A stretch of 64,000 nucleotides of DNA from Palsa-601 sp963801185 (GTDB lineage Bacteria; Actinomycetota; Acidimicrobiia; Acidimicrobiales; Bog-793): positions 372,001 through 436,000 of the forward strand of contig CAWDDW010000003.1 of NCBI GenBank assembly GCA_963801185.1. The letters are read 5' to 3'. Under the pieces are notes generated by a model. It was given only the letters and a program-made list of their open reading frames with translations, did not search any database and was not told the origin of the DNA. Position numbers and translations under genes: made by a program. Below are positions 10,179-20,077 of this stretch, piece after piece (position 1 is the first letter of the stretch; every line of letters begins with the position of its first letter).

Positions 10179-12152
10179 CTAGCTGCGGGACAGCCAGGAG
10201 TGATCGGCCTCGGAGAGCGATCTGTCGTCGCCCGGCCTTTCGTGCCTGCCGGTCAGGGCAGCCAGGACTGCGGGCATCGAGTGAGGAACCCCCCGGGTCG
10301 GCAGCGTCAAGATGCCCTCGAATGAGATGACCCTGCGCGCCAGAGTGAACGGGAACCAGAGCGGGAGCCACTTGAGGTGGCGCGACAGCTCGTTGCGCAC
10401 AGCGAGGATGGAGATGACGACGATGCTCGGGACTCCGGAGATCAGGTACAGCAGCAGTACGAACGGTGCCCTGCTCCGTGTCGCCGGGTCGAGAAGCCCG
10501 AGCTCGATTCCGGTGGCAAAGATGAGAGGGCGGAGAATGGCAGTCGCTTTGACGGTTGCCACGCGGACGTAGAAGAACCAAGCCCTCGGAGTACCGGGCC
10601 CGCCTCGAGGGGGCGAGTGCCGGGAGAAGTTCTGCACACCGGCTCGGCTCCAGCGGACGCGCTGCTCCCGAAAGTCCCGTAGCGTCCCCGGCACGTCTTC
10701 GTAGATGCGGATCCTCGTGTCGAGCATCACCCGGTAGCCGAGCCTGCCGATGAGCAACGTCAGGTCGGCATCCTCGCCGTTCATACCGCTCACGAAACCG
10801 CCCACCGCCTGAGCCGGACCGCGCCGGAAGGCCATGAAGGTGCCAGGGATGCAGTTGATCGCGTTCAACCGCTGCAGTGCAACGCGAGCGAAGGCGAAGG
10901 CCATGAGGCACTCGAAGAGGCGCCCGCGGGCGTACCAGCTACGCAGCTCGAGGTTGGGCAGGTCGAGCGCACCGACCATGCCGACCGTCGGGTCAGCGAA
11001 CCAGGCCGGCAGATGGATGAGCGCGTCCTCCTCGATCGTGACGTCCGCGTCGACGCGTATGACGATCTCGCTCTCGGCCGCGTTGAGACCGCTGTTCAGC
11101 GCGCCCGACTTTCCCTGGTGACCGAGATTCAGGATGTGCCCCGTCGCTGACGAGAACGCTGCGATCGCCTCGTTCGCAACCTCAAAGGTCTGGTCGACCG
11201 ATCCGTCGTCGATGAGCAGCACCGTGACCGGGCCGCCATAGCGGGCGGCCGCGCGATCCAGCGACGCGAGCGTCACCGCGATCCCGGCCTCCTCGTTGAA
11301 TGCCGGGGTGATTACCGTGATGGGCGGGCGTTCGTCGCTGACGGGTCTCTCGGATCGGGGAAGGGTTACGAGCAAGAAGACGAGCAGGCCGTTGTAGATG
11401 AGAGGGAGGCCGACGAAGACCGTGAGAAACGAAGCCCCGCGATCGGAAACGACAACCGTCTCGATCACGTCGAGCGCACCGATGACGACAGCTGTCGACA
11501 ACAGCACGCCGGCGAGCAGAGTTGCATTGGCGTAGCGGTGCCGCTCGCCGAACTGCGGGATGAGACAGGGCCGGGGGACGGCGAAAGTGGTGGCCATCAG
11601 CCGCATCATCACGACGACTGACACCCCGACCACCAAGAGGGAGGACACGAGCGCAGCCGGCTCGACGGGAAGGCCCGCCAGCGCCGCCGTGACGACGCCT
11701 GTGGCGTCGATCCCGAGCACGAGGGCGCCGAACAGAAGAGCGTTCAGGGCGACGATCGCCCTTCGTCCCGGCGTGGCGCGCAGCACGGCGGCAAACGCGA
11801 AGACGTTGGCGAAGATCACGAGCCTTACCGTCGCATCGACGCGGGCGGCATAGAGGGCGATCGTGGCAGGGCGGTCGAGCGCCAAGAGGGCCAGACGACC
11901 CACGAGCGCCTGGTACACGGTCGACGGGCCCGGCCGAAGACCGGCAAGGACTGCCGCGATGCTGAGCGCTACGAGGTAGAACGCGATCACGCGCGACCCG
12001 CGCACCGGTCGCGGCCGGGGGAGTACAACGTGTGAGAAACCGTCGCCCACGTCATCACCGTGGTCGACGGTCAGCGGGCGGAAGGACAGGAATACGAAGA
12101 GCGCAAGATCGATCGCGATGAGAAGACAGCCGGCTGGCCTCAGTTGGCCCAT
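10179..12152 (-). CDS. Processive family 2 glycosyltransferase, membrane polysaccharide synthase
   Basis: 657 residues from ATG 12152. About six N-terminal transmembrane segments (to residue ~270) precede a cytosolic GT-A domain that contains I-T-V-I-T-P-A-F-N-E, the nucleotide-binding D-D-G-S (~315), V-D-A-D-V (~369), the acceptor G-E-D-A-D and the processivity motif Q-R-V-R-W. Two or three further membrane segments follow. This is the arrangement of cellulose/hyaluronan/poly-GlcNAc synthases. It lacks a PilZ domain, so no c-di-GMP control is visible in cis. It lies 38 bases downstream of the HlyD-like adaptor gene and converges on the NHL-repeat gene. Polymer identity cannot be told from sequence. 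Confidence 0.85.
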   Translation of the reverse strand: MGQLRPAGCLLIAIDLALFVFLSFRPLTVDHGDDVGDGFSHVVLPRPRPVRGSRVIAFYLVALSIAAVLAGLRPGPSTVYQALVGRLALLALDRPATIALYAARVDATVRLVIFANVFAFAAVLRATPGRRAIVALNALLFGALVLGIDATGVVTAALAGLPVEPAALVSSLLVVGVSVVVMMRLMATTFAVPRPCLIPQFGERHRYANATLLAGVLLSTAVVIGALDVIETVVVSDRGASFLTVFVGLPLIYNGLLVFLLVTLPRSERPVSDERPPITVITPAFNEEAGIAVTLASLDRAAARYGGPVTVLLIDDGSVDQTFEVANEAIAAFSSATGHILNLGHQGKSGALNSGLNAAESEIVIRVDADVTIEEDALIHLPAWFADPTVGMVGALDLPNLELRSWYARGRLFECLMAFAFARVALQRLNAINCIPGTFMAFRRGPAQAVGGFVSGMNGEDADLTLLIGRLGYRVMLDTRIRIYEDVPGTLRDFREQRVRWSRAGVQNFSRHSPPRGGPGTPRAWFFYVRVATVKATAILRPLIFATGIELGLLDPATRSRAPFVLLLYLISGVPSIVVISILAVRNELSRHLKWLPLWFPFTLARRVISFEGILTLPTRGVPHSMPAVLAALTGRHERPGDDRSLSEADHSWLSRS

Positions 12153-12190
12153 GGGCTCATGTCACCGAGGCACGCACTTCGTGCTTGCGC

Positions 12191-13142
12191 TCACCTCAAC
12201 GACAAGGTGCCGCTCATACCGGGGAGCACTCCCCGCGGTGGCGCACCTTGGACGCTCAAGATGACGTCGTAGGCGACCTGTCCCCCGGCGTCCGAAGGCG
12301 ACGCCGACACGCTCACGACCGTGCAACGCAACGTTGCCCCGCCGAGCGGGTCGAAAGTGAAGGTGCCCTTCGTGCCGGGACGGATCGACGCGACCGATGA
12401 CTCCGGCACGCGGGCAACGACCTGCCAGGCGTTGCCGACCCGCACCGTGACGACGGGGACGAAGGACGTCGAGGACGGGACCGGTGCCGACGCGCCGTTC
12501 GATGGGACGAACGCGAACGATGGGGTGTCCAAGATCGCAGGCTGCGTCCCGTTCAATCTGACGCCGCTCGGACCGGCGAGATCGCCGGGCGCTCCCTCGA
12601 CCGCTTGTACCAGACCGGCCATCGGAGACCGGAGCACGGCCTCTGCCAGGCGCTGTTGATCCGTCGCGAGCTTCCAAGCGCGCACCGGCAAGTGCGGCTT
12701 CGGCCGCGGCCACCTGACGGCTGTCCGTGGTGGGCGGCGTGCCCAGAGGTGCCTGCTTCAGCGCGGTGACCCGCAACGCGTCAGCGGTCACGGCCGCTTC
12801 CGCCAATGTCACGAGCGCCGAGAGGCCAGGAGAGTCCTGGGTCGCGAGCACTTCGCCCCTCGCGACTCGTTCGCCCGCGTGCACGTAAATACGCTCGAGC
12901 GGCGCCGCGCCTGGGAACGTCAGCTGCAGCGTCTGACTCGGGTACACGGCGCCGGCGTAGCCGCCGGAGGAATCGTCGAGCGCCCTCACAGTAAAGGCAA
13001 GCCCCGCTATCAACGCGAGGGCTGCGACAATCGTCGTGACAGCGCGTGTCCGCGAAGGCACAGGAGCTAGGCCCATCTGAGCGAAGGTCTCAGCTCTCGA
13101 CCCCCGCTCTGTTTGGACGCTGCCCGACAGCGTGGCAGTCAA
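12191..13142 (-). CDS. HlyD-like membrane-fusion/adaptor protein (frame break at 12674)
   Basis: Starts at TTG 13142, which has GGGAG five to six bases upstream; ATG 13076 is the alternative. One N-terminal transmembrane helix (T-I-V-A-A-L-A-L-I-A-G-L-A) is followed by the first biotinyl-lipoyl half (I-Y-V-H-A-G-E-R-V-A-R-G-E-V-L), an alpha-hairpin (A-A-A-E-A-A-L-A), the second lipoyl half (R-S-P-M-A-G-L-V) and a beta-barrel domain ending P-G-M-S-G-T-L-S-L-R. The hairpin crosses a frame change: removing one G from T-T-G-G-A-A-G at 12674/12675 joins the halves. About 316 residues. Directly upstream of the GT2 synthase, so probably a periplasm/cell-envelope partner for polymer export, comparable to Alg44-type adaptors by analogy only. 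Confidence 0.78.
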
Positions 13143-13302
13143 TGTGTCTCCCGTTCCATGCCCCTACCGCCGCCCGCGAACTATAGTCGCGCCAGTTCAA
13201 AAGGATGAGTCGGGAGCCTCCCGATGAGTCCTTGGCAGCCGCACCGGTTGGATCGTGTTCGCATGCATCTGGGGCCGCCGGTGCCAGGGAGGGCGACGCG
13301 TC

Positions 13303-16300
13303 GTGTACCGAGTATCGCGCGTAAGGCCTCTTTCGACGCGAGTGCACCGTCTTCGTGCCCGCGTAGCCAGCATCACGACGATCGGGCTAGTCGCGATCCT
13401 CGGACCGGGGCTCATCCAGGGCACTTCTACGGCGCTGGCTACGGCGACACACGGGGCCTCTCCAGCCGACAGCTCTGCATACGACTGGACGGAGTTCCAC
13501 CAGAGCCCACAGCTCACCGGCGTCGCCGCGAACAGCCCCCTCTCGGTTGCCAACGCCTCGGATCTCGGTGTCGTGTGGGACACCAATCTCTACGGGCCGG
13601 CCCTCGACTCTCCGGTCGTGGCGTACGACGCCGCCCTCGGCGAATCCCTCGCGTATATCGGCACCGAGCACGGCGACATCGTCGCGATCGACGTCGACAC
13701 CGGCGAGATCGTCTGGTCCGACTGGCTCGGTTCACCCATTCGGGCGACGCCGGTCGTGAGCGGCGGATCGGTGTTCGTCGGGACCTTCAACAGCCCGAGG
13801 CTGTACAAGTTGGACGCGTCGACCGGCTCTGTGGACTGCTCGGTCGTGTCGCCACAGCCGATCGAGGGCACACCGTTGGCCGTGACGCCGCCCGGTGGAG
13901 TCCCGAGCGTCTACATCGGCACGAACGACTCGCAGACCGCCAGTGGTCCGATGCTCGCTGTGAACGAAGCCGACTGCTCCATCGAGTGGGCGTTCACTGG
14001 ATACGCCGGGACAGCAGGGACATGGGACGCCGTCTCGTATGCGATCGATGCCGCCGGCGAGCCGCTCATCGTCTTCGGCACAGCCGACCCGGACTCTGCG
14101 GTCTACGCGGTCGACGCGGTGACCGGCTCGGAGGTGTGGCGCTTTGCGGTTTACAACCCACCTCCGAATGCGTACGACGTCGGGGCCGGCGTGACCATTT
14201 CACCGCCGGGAGCTAACGGCTTCCCCGACGGCGTGGCTTACGTGGCGAGCAAGTTCGGCATCATGTACGCACTCGACCTCACGACGGGTGCGGAGATTTG
14301 GAGCTTCCACTTCAACCAGTACGCGGGCGTCACAGAGGGCGGTCGATCGACAGCTGCACTCGACGGCACGAACCTCGTCTTCGGCTACGCAGAGGGCCTG
14401 TTCGACCTGAACGCTGTCACGGGAGCACTCATCTGGCAGTACGAGGACCCGACGAGCTCCGAGGCACTGTCCTCGCCGGCGATCGCGGGTGAACCGGGCC
14501 AGGAGATTGTGGCCGTAGGTGACATCGGGGGAGCCCTCGACGTCGAGTCTCTCGCCACCGGAGCCCAGCTGTACCACTACGAAACGGGCGGGTACATCAC
14601 GGCCTCTCCCGCCGTCTCGGACGGCAACATCCTCATCGCCTCGTCCGACGGCTTCCTCTACGACTTCGCGATCGGTGGCGGGAACGAGCCGCAGTTGCCC
14701 ACCACGGCCATCACATCGCCGGCGAACCTGTCGTCGATCCCGTACCCGAACAGCGATCTCACCGTCTCGGGCACGGCGACCGACGCCGCAGGGATCGCCG
14801 GGGTGGAGGTCGCGATACAGGCGAGCGGCCCCGATGGCCCGTGGTGGGACGCCGCAACAGACAGCTGGTCGGCAGGACCGGTTGCCAACGAGGCGACGGT
14901 CGCGACACCCGACGCGGGATCGAGCTCCTGGTCACTGGCGTTTCCCGTGTCGGCTGCCGGCGGCACGTACGGCGTCACCGCCAACACGGTCTCCGAGTCG
15001 GGACAGTCCGACATCTCCGGGGGTCACGACGGGTTCGCAGTCCTGTTCAAGACGAACGGCGCGCACATCAAGGCGACCCCATCGTTCATCGCGCCGGGGT
15101 CCAAGATCACCGTGACGGGGAGCGGGTTCAAGCACTCGGAGCCCGTCACCGTCAGCCTGCTCGGAAAGACCCTCGCGACCACCACCTCCACAGTGAAGGG
15201 TGACATCGCTGCGATCAAGGTGAAGATCCCGTCGAACTCGGTCTTCGGCCAGACATCGCTCACTGCCACCGGTGGGACATCGGGCCGGACAGCCAACGCC
15301 GTCATCACGATCAGCAACAACTGGGACCAGCTCGGATACAACCCCGCCCACACTGACCTCGAGCCGAATGACAGCGTCCTGTTCAACCTCGTCCACCCGG
15401 GCGCGAACATCTTCACCGACCTCGCATGGCACTACCAAAGCGGCGCCCCGATCGACGCGGCGCCGGCAGTGGCCGACGGCTTCGCCTACGTCGCCAACAC
15501 GGCAGGTCAGCTCGTGGCCATAGACGTACGCAACGGCACCCCGCTGTGGACATGGACGCTGCCTTCTGGAAGCGCGATCGACGGCGCTCCGGCGGTCGAT
15601 CCGTCGAAGCAGCTCGTGTTCATCGGCGCGGATGACGGCACCCTCGATGCCATCTCGACCGCGACCGGACTGCTCGCTTGGTCGGCGACGGTCGGCGGCG
15701 ACGTCTCCGCCCCGATGTACGCGAGCGGTGAGATCTACGTCACGTCGAGCTCCGGCACGGTTGAAGCGGTGACCGAGTCGACGGGCACGGAATCGTGGGC
15801 TGTGACTCTCCCAAGCTCGGTGACCGCAGCGCCCACACTCGACTCGACCGACCACACGCTCGTCGTCGGCGAGACCAACGGCGACGTCGTCTCGCTTCGG
15901 ACCGACGACGGAGCAACGAACTGGACCTACGAGACCGGTGGAGCCGTGGACGCCCCCGCCGCCGTCTCCGCCGGGGTCGTCTATCTCGGCTCGGCCAACC
16001 ACGACGTGTATGCGATCACGTCGGCGAATGGCCTCCTCGACTGGGTTTACGCGACCGGCGGCCCGGTGCAGGACTCTCCCTCCATCACGAGTGAGGGCAC
16101 CCCCGGCGGGATCACGGAACTCCTTATCGGCTCAGGCGACGGGAACCTGTACGCGCTCGATGCTTCCAACGCGGCACTCGAGTACACCGTCAGCTACCAC
16201 TCTCCGATCGTGGGGCTCGCGACAGCGAGAGGCGTCACCGTCCTCACTACGGCGACGGGGCTCATCGGGAGCGCCCGCAACTACGCAGACTTGGACGTTT

Positions 16301-16422
16301 GGAACTTCCAGACTGGAGCAGACATCTCGGCCCCACCAGTCGTCGTCGACGGGGCTGTCTACGCCGGTGCCGGCGACGGCAATCTCTACGCTTTCACGAG
16401 CTACGGGCAGCCGCCCGTGTGA
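13303..16422 (+). CDS. Large secreted PQQ-type double beta-propeller with central Ig/IPT-like domain
   Basis: The start is GTG 13303, nine bases after GGGAGGG; the frame is open from GTG 13255 but the upstream part looks non-coding. About 1,039 residues: a signal peptide (hydrophobic I-T-T-I-G-L-V-A-I-L-G), a first propeller of about seven blades (A-Y-I-G-T-E-H-G-D-I-V-A-I-D-V-D-T-G-E-I-V-W type, residues ~60-475), two beta-sandwich domains (~480-690, the second with the IPT-like V-T-V-T-G-S-G-F pattern) and a second propeller (~700-1,039). Blade motifs A-x-D-x-x-T-G-x-x-x-W are of the BamB/quinoprotein-dehydrogenase fold, but no PQQ-ligand Cys-Cys pair or catalytic Asp is evident, so it is a binding scaffold rather than an enzyme. 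It is divergent from the HlyD/GT2 operon. Confidence 0.85.
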   Translation: MYRVSRVRPLSTRVHRLRARVASITTIGLVAILGPGLIQGTSTALATATHGASPADSSAYDWTEFHQSPQLTGVAANSPLSVANASDLGVVWDTNLYGPALDSPVVAYDAALGESLAYIGTEHGDIVAIDVDTGEIVWSDWLGSPIRATPVVSGGSVFVGTFNSPRLYKLDASTGSVDCSVVSPQPIEGTPLAVTPPGGVPSVYIGTNDSQTASGPMLAVNEADCSIEWAFTGYAGTAGTWDAVSYAIDAAGEPLIVFGTADPDSAVYAVDAVTGSEVWRFAVYNPPPNAYDVGAGVTISPPGANGFPDGVAYVASKFGIMYALDLTTGAEIWSFHFNQYAGVTEGGRSTAALDGTNLVFGYAEGLFDLNAVTGALIWQYEDPTSSEALSSPAIAGEPGQEIVAVGDIGGALDVESLATGAQLYHYETGGYITASPAVSDGNILIASSDGFLYDFAIGGGNEPQLPTTAITSPANLSSIPYPNSDLTVSGTATDAAGIAGVEVAIQASGPDGPWWDAATDSWSAGPVANEATVATPDAGSSSWSLAFPVSAAGGTYGVTANTVSESGQSDISGGHDGFAVLFKTNGAHIKATPSFIAPGSKITVTGSGFKHSEPVTVSLLGKTLATTTSTVKGDIAAIKVKIPSNSVFGQTSLTATGGTSGRTANAVITISNNWDQLGYNPAHTDLEPNDSVLFNLVHPGANIFTDLAWHYQSGAPIDAAPAVADGFAYVANTAGQLVAIDVRNGTPLWTWTLPSGSAIDGAPAVDPSKQLVFIGADDGTLDAISTATGLLAWSATVGGDVSAPMYASGEIYVTSSSGTVEAVTESTGTESWAVTLPSSVTAAPTLDSTDHTLVVGETNGDVVSLRTDDGATNWTYETGGAVDAPAAVSAGVVYLGSANHDVYAITSANGLLDWVYATGGPVQDSPSITSEGTPGGITELLIGSGDGNLYALDASNAALEYTVSYHSPIVGLATARGVTVLTTATGLIGSARNYADLDVWNFQTGADISAPPVVVDGAVYAGAGDGNLYAFTSYGQPPV

Positions 16423-16882
16423 CCTGCCACCTCGGCCAGGTGGCGACGCAGCCCGGCAACGGTGACGTCGACGATGAAATCGTGTCCACGGCGCAACACG
16501 GGATAGGCAAAGCGGCTCGCGATGCGCATCGGCAGCTGCATCATCTCGAGGTTCCACGCCACCTCGACGCGCGAGCCCTCCTGCTCGCTGCTAAGCCGGA
16601 GCTCTGCTGTGCCCTCCAGATCACCGTGCACGAGCGCGTCGATCTGTTCCGGAGGGCTGCACCGCACGAGCTCGACGTCGATCCGCATGCGGTACGGCAA
16701 CGGGGGCGAGACCACTCCGTGCATCACCGAGCCACTTTGCAACAAGCGCCCGTCGACGGTGAAGTCCCGGAGCCACGGCCACCACGCCTCGTAGTTGCCC
16801 GCTTCTTCGAGCGAAGACCAAGCTCGCCCGGAGACACCGGAAACCGCCACGCGCGCCGGTACTCGACGACCGGCGACGCCAC
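16401..16882 (-). CDS. SRPBCC-family lipid/ligand-binding protein (frame break near 16820)
   Basis: A START/Bet v 1-like helix-grip protein of about 160 residues. The well-coded part from N-Y-E-A-W-W-P-W-L-R-D-F onward is typical of SRPBCC proteins. Upstream the conserved first strand (E-Y-R-R-A-W-R-F-P-V-S-P-G-E-L) is in another frame and starts at GTG 16882; inserting one base near 16820 yields G-E-L-W-S-S-L-E-E. The 3' end overlaps the convergent PQQ-propeller gene by 22 bases. Function is ligand binding or sequestration; the ligand is unknown. The small basic-protein gene lies 43 bases upstream on the same strand. Confidence 0.68.
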
Positions 16883-16925
16883 GACCGGGACCTCTGCGAC
16901 TCAGGTCGCCAAGACCACGCCCGTC

Positions 16926-17024
16926 TCAGCGGGCCGCGGTCTTCGCCTTCTTCGCGGCGCGCTTTTCCTTGAGCGACTTGCCGACCTTTTTCGGGCTGGG
17001 CTTCTTCGGTGATTTGTCAGCCAT
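16926..17024 (-). CDS. Small very basic Lys/Ala-rich protein, 32 residues
   Basis: A 32-residue protein from ATG 17024 with a purine-rich GAGAG stretch ahead of the start. It begins M-A-D-K-S-P-K-K and ends K-E-K-R-A-A-K-K-A-K-T-A-A-R: about one third lysine, no hydrophobic core and no aromatic residue. Very similar tiny K-E-K-R-A-A-K-K-A-K proteins occur widely in actinobacteria as conserved hypotheticals; a nucleic-acid-associated role is plausible from charge alone. Too short for most automatic gene finders. Confidence 0.7.
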   Translation of the reverse strand: MADKSPKKPSPKKVGKSLKEKRAAKKAKTAAR

Positions 17025-17128
17025 GGTGGTCTCTCTTCTTAGGGTGACACCGAGCCTACGACGAGCCTCGGGCTCATGTGTCACGAGCTGAGATCGGGCA
17101 GTGGGTCATTCTGCCAGAATCGATCACT

Positions 17129-18055
17129 GTGAGCAGGCAACCGACCGGCGTCAGACCGGCCACAAGAGCGCCTCGCCTTGTGAGGCGCACCGTCGGGAGC
17201 ACGATCACGGTGATCGCACTGCTGGCGGGAGGCTGCGGGAGGGCCTCGACGGCCACTACGCCTCTCGCGGGCGCCACACCTGGACAAGGAGCCGCCGGGC
17301 TCACCTGGTTGCTCACGGCACCCGCTCTGAAAGACACGACAGGCGCGGCGCAGGCCCTCGCGGTCCTCCGCCAAGGCCACGTCTATGAGCTGGGCGGCTC
17401 TGGAACCAAGAGTGCTGCAAGCATCGACGTCATCAGAACAACGGAGTTCGCCGATCTCGCCACCCTCACCAGGTCGCTCCAGGCGAAGGCTCCGAACCGG
17501 GCACACGCCGTCCTCTACGACCCCGAATCCTGGCGACGGACCCCGGCCTCCGATCAGGAGCACCTCGCGAGTGCCATCAGCTCGGCAGGGTCAGCCGCCC
17601 TGAGAAGCCACGTCACGCTGCTCGTGAGCCCGGGACTCGACCTCGCGGCTGGGCTCGATCCCGGCGTCATACCGAGCTGGCGCGCCTACGTGGCCCTCAA
17701 GCTGGCCGTCGACGTGGCGCGAGCGGGTTCGGTGCTGATCGTCCAGGCACAGTCGCTCGAGCGCGACGCGTCCGAGTTCGGACGCTTCGTCGAGGAGGCG
17801 GCCCAGCAGGCCTACGGCGCCCGCCGGGGTGTCGTCGTGCTGGCGGGCATCAGCACCAACCCGCCGGGCAATCCGGTCTCTCTGACACAGTTGGAAAACG
17901 CCGTCGCGGCGTCCCGCCCCTACGTGAACGGCTACTGGCTGAACATTCCGAGCCCCGGGCCGGCGTGCAATACGTGTGGCGCCCCCAAACCGGGACTCGG
18001 CGTGCAGCTCCTCGAATGGCTCGGTCGGAGACCAGCTCACCCTCCTGGAACTTGA
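17129..18055 (+). CDS. Putative lipoprotein of unknown function
   Basis: Start GTG 17129 gives 308 residues with an N-terminal signal ending in the lipobox-like L-A-G-G-C around residue 32, so probably anchored to the outer face of the membrane. The mature part alternates helices and strands (V-L-Y-D-P-E-S-W, V-T-L-L-V-S-P-G-L-D-L, V-V-V-L-A-G-I-S-T-N-P-P-G-N) and ends with a short C-x-x-C motif (C-N-T-C-G-A). The alternating pattern is compatible with a TIM-barrel-like or Rossmann-like fold, but I do not recognise a family. It precedes the trehalose synthase gene by about 95 bases on the same strand. Confidence 0.62.
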   Translation: MSRQPTGVRPATRAPRLVRRTVGSTITVIALLAGGCGRASTATTPLAGATPGQGAAGLTWLLTAPALKDTTGAAQALAVLRQGHVYELGGSGTKSAASIDVIRTTEFADLATLTRSLQAKAPNRAHAVLYDPESWRRTPASDQEHLASAISSAGSAALRSHVTLLVSPGLDLAAGLDPGVIPSWRAYVALKLAVDVARAGSVLIVQAQSLERDASEFGRFVEEAAQQAYGARRGVVVLAGISTNPPGNPVSLTQLENAVAASRPYVNGYWLNIPSPGPACNTCGAPKPGLGVQLLEWLGRRPAHPPGT

Positions 18056-18149
18056 GCGACAACCCGATGTCCCGGGAGCAAGCAGGTGCTCCTCGGCCGC
18101 GCGTCGGTCCGGCCAGCAGGGACCGGCCACACATGCGAGGATTCCGGCG

Positions 18150-19603
18150 TTGACTACCACCGGAGATGACGCCCAGGGACTCGCCGTCCATGACGTCGAG
18201 GTGCCCGTCCGCTCACTGTCGAGCCTTCTCCCGCTCATCGGCCTCGAGCGCTATGAGGAGCTGCGGCTGGCGGCCTCGCTCTCCAAGCAGCGGCTCGAAG
18301 GAAAGACCTTCTGGAACTTCAGCTCGACTGCGGCTGGCGGCGGCGTGGCGGAGATGCTCCAGGTGCTGGTCGGCTACACCCTCGACGCCGGCATCGACAT
18401 CCGCTGGCTCGTGATGAGCGGCGACGCCGAATTCTTCGCGATCACCAAGCGCATTCACAACCGCCTACATGGTGCAGAAGGCGACACAGGCGAGCTGGCC
18501 CGCGCGAGACGGCTCACTACCGCGCCGTAACTGCCGGCAACGCCGCCAGCGCGACACGGCGAGTCCGCAAGGGCGACGTAGTGCTCCTGCACGATCCCCA
18601 GACGGTGGGCATGGCAGAGGCGCTCGCCCGTGCGGGCGCCCGAGTCGTCTGGCGGTGCCACGTCGGCAGGGAAGGCAGCAACGAGTGGACCGACGACGCG
18701 TGGTCCTTCCTGCGGCCGCATCTCGAGGCCTGCGAGGCGTACGTCTTCTCGCTCCGTCAGTACATCCCTCCGTGGCTGGACGAGACCCGCGCCCGCGTCA
18801 TCCCGCCGTCGATCGACCCGTTCTCCCCGAAGAACCAGGAGATGACCGAGATCGACGTGACCCGCACCCTCGGCCGCATCGGACTCCTCCGGACAGGCGG
18901 CAGCGAGGCGCCCGGCGCGTTCACGCGGCGCGACGGAACGGCTGGGCTCGTCGAGCGCCGGGCGTCGATCGTGTGCGTCGAGCCGTCGGAGCCCGACGTC
19001 GCCTTGGTCCTCCAGGTTTCCCGATGGGACCGGTTGAAGGACATGGCGGGCGTAATGGCGGGTTACGCGGAGTTCGTGGCAGCCGAAGCGAACGCGCACC
19101 TGGCGCTCGTGGGGCCGTCCGTTGCTGAGATCAGTGACGACCCCGAAGGCGCACAGGTCTTCGCCGAGTGCGTGACAGCCTGGCAGTCCCTCCCTCCGAG
19201 CACTCGACGGCACATCAGCCTCATCACGTTGCCGATGGAGGACATCGACGAGAACGCCGCGATGGTGAATGCTCTCCAACGTCACGCCACAGTTATCGTG
19301 CAGAAGAGCCTCGAGGAAGGGTTCGGGCTGACAGTCGCCGAGGGTATGTGGAAGGCGAGGGCAGTCGTAGCTTCGAGGGTTGGCGGCATCGCGGAGCAGA
19401 TCGCGCCAGGCACCGGAGTTCTCCTCGATGACCCGAGCGACCTATCTGCCTTCGGAGAGATGCTCGCCGAGCTCCTGGCACGCCCCGATCAGATCGCCGA
19501 GCTCGGTGCACGAGCCCGACAACATGTGCTCGACGGCTACGTCGGCGACAAGCATCTGCTGCGCTACGCCCAGCTCGTGCAGTGGCTGGCGTCGCAGGAC
19601 TGA
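18150..19603 (+). CDS. treT: Trehalose synthase TreT-like glycosyltransferase, GT4 (frame break near 18506)
   Basis: TreT-type enzymes make trehalose from a nucleotide-glucose and glucose. Start TTG 18150 (GAGG ten bases before). The N-terminal part contains the family's W-N-F-S-S-T-A-A-G-G-G-V-A-E-M-L and W-L-V-M-S-G-D-x-E-F-F-A-I-T-K-R; the rest, in another frame, continues H-Y-R-A-V, then D-P-Q-T, I-P-P-S-I-D-P, L-Q-V-S-R-W-D-R-L-K-D and the GT4 donor-site motif E-G-F-G-L-T-V-A-E-G-M-W-K. One missing base in C-G-C-G-C-G-A-G near 18506 explains the break (A-R-A-E-T-A-H-Y-R-A-V when restored). Corrected length about 485 residues. No other trehalose gene is in view. Trehalose phosphorylase is the closest alternative. 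Confidence 0.82.
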
Positions 19604-19623
19604 GCGGGGGAAGACTCGATCGC

Positions 19624-20077
19624 CTACGCGTCGGCGCGTGAGACGTACCGACCGAGGACGGTGTCCCATCCGTCTCTGTAGTCGGCGGCGTTCTGTTCGG
19701 CGTCCTCCCAGACCTCGAAGCCGGAATGGACCAGCTCGACGACCGTGCCGCCCGCGTTGGCCGTGAAGGTGAGCTTCGAGCAGCGTGGCCTGCTCAGCCG
19801 GCCGACCGGCGTGCCAGGTCATGGCGATCGACTTCGGAGGGTCGCAACGCAGCACCGTGCCCCAGACCGACGAGGTGCCGTCCTCGAGGACCTCGATCAG
19901 CTCGTCGCCGACCGAAGTCCCGAGAGACACGCCCTTTGACTTCTCGCCACCCACGGAGTGAGTGGCGAGTGGCCACCACGAGGCGATCTCCTCTGTGAAG
20001 AGCTGGAATGCCCGCTCGGTCGGGATGTTGACGGTAACGGTCTTGCGCACCGGGGTGGTAGGGGTCGCGTCAGGCAT
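19624..20077 (-). CDS. AHSA1/SRPBCC-type activator-like protein (frame break near 19777)
   Basis: About 151 residues from ATG 20077. The N-terminus V-R-K-T-V-T-V-N-I-P-T-E-R-A-F-Q-L-F-T-E-E-I-A-S-W-W-P is the canonical AHSA1-like opening. The C-terminal half (F-T-A-N-A-G-G-T-V-V-E-L-V-H-S-G-F-E-V-W and a closing helix G-W-D-T-V-L-G-R-Y) sits in a second frame; removal of one G from C-T-C-G-A-A-G near 19777 joins them. It overlaps the ArsR-type gene by 8 bases; such ArsR-AHSA1 pairs are common in actinobacteria and the SRPBCC protein is presumed to bind a small molecule related to the regulator. Confidence 0.76.
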
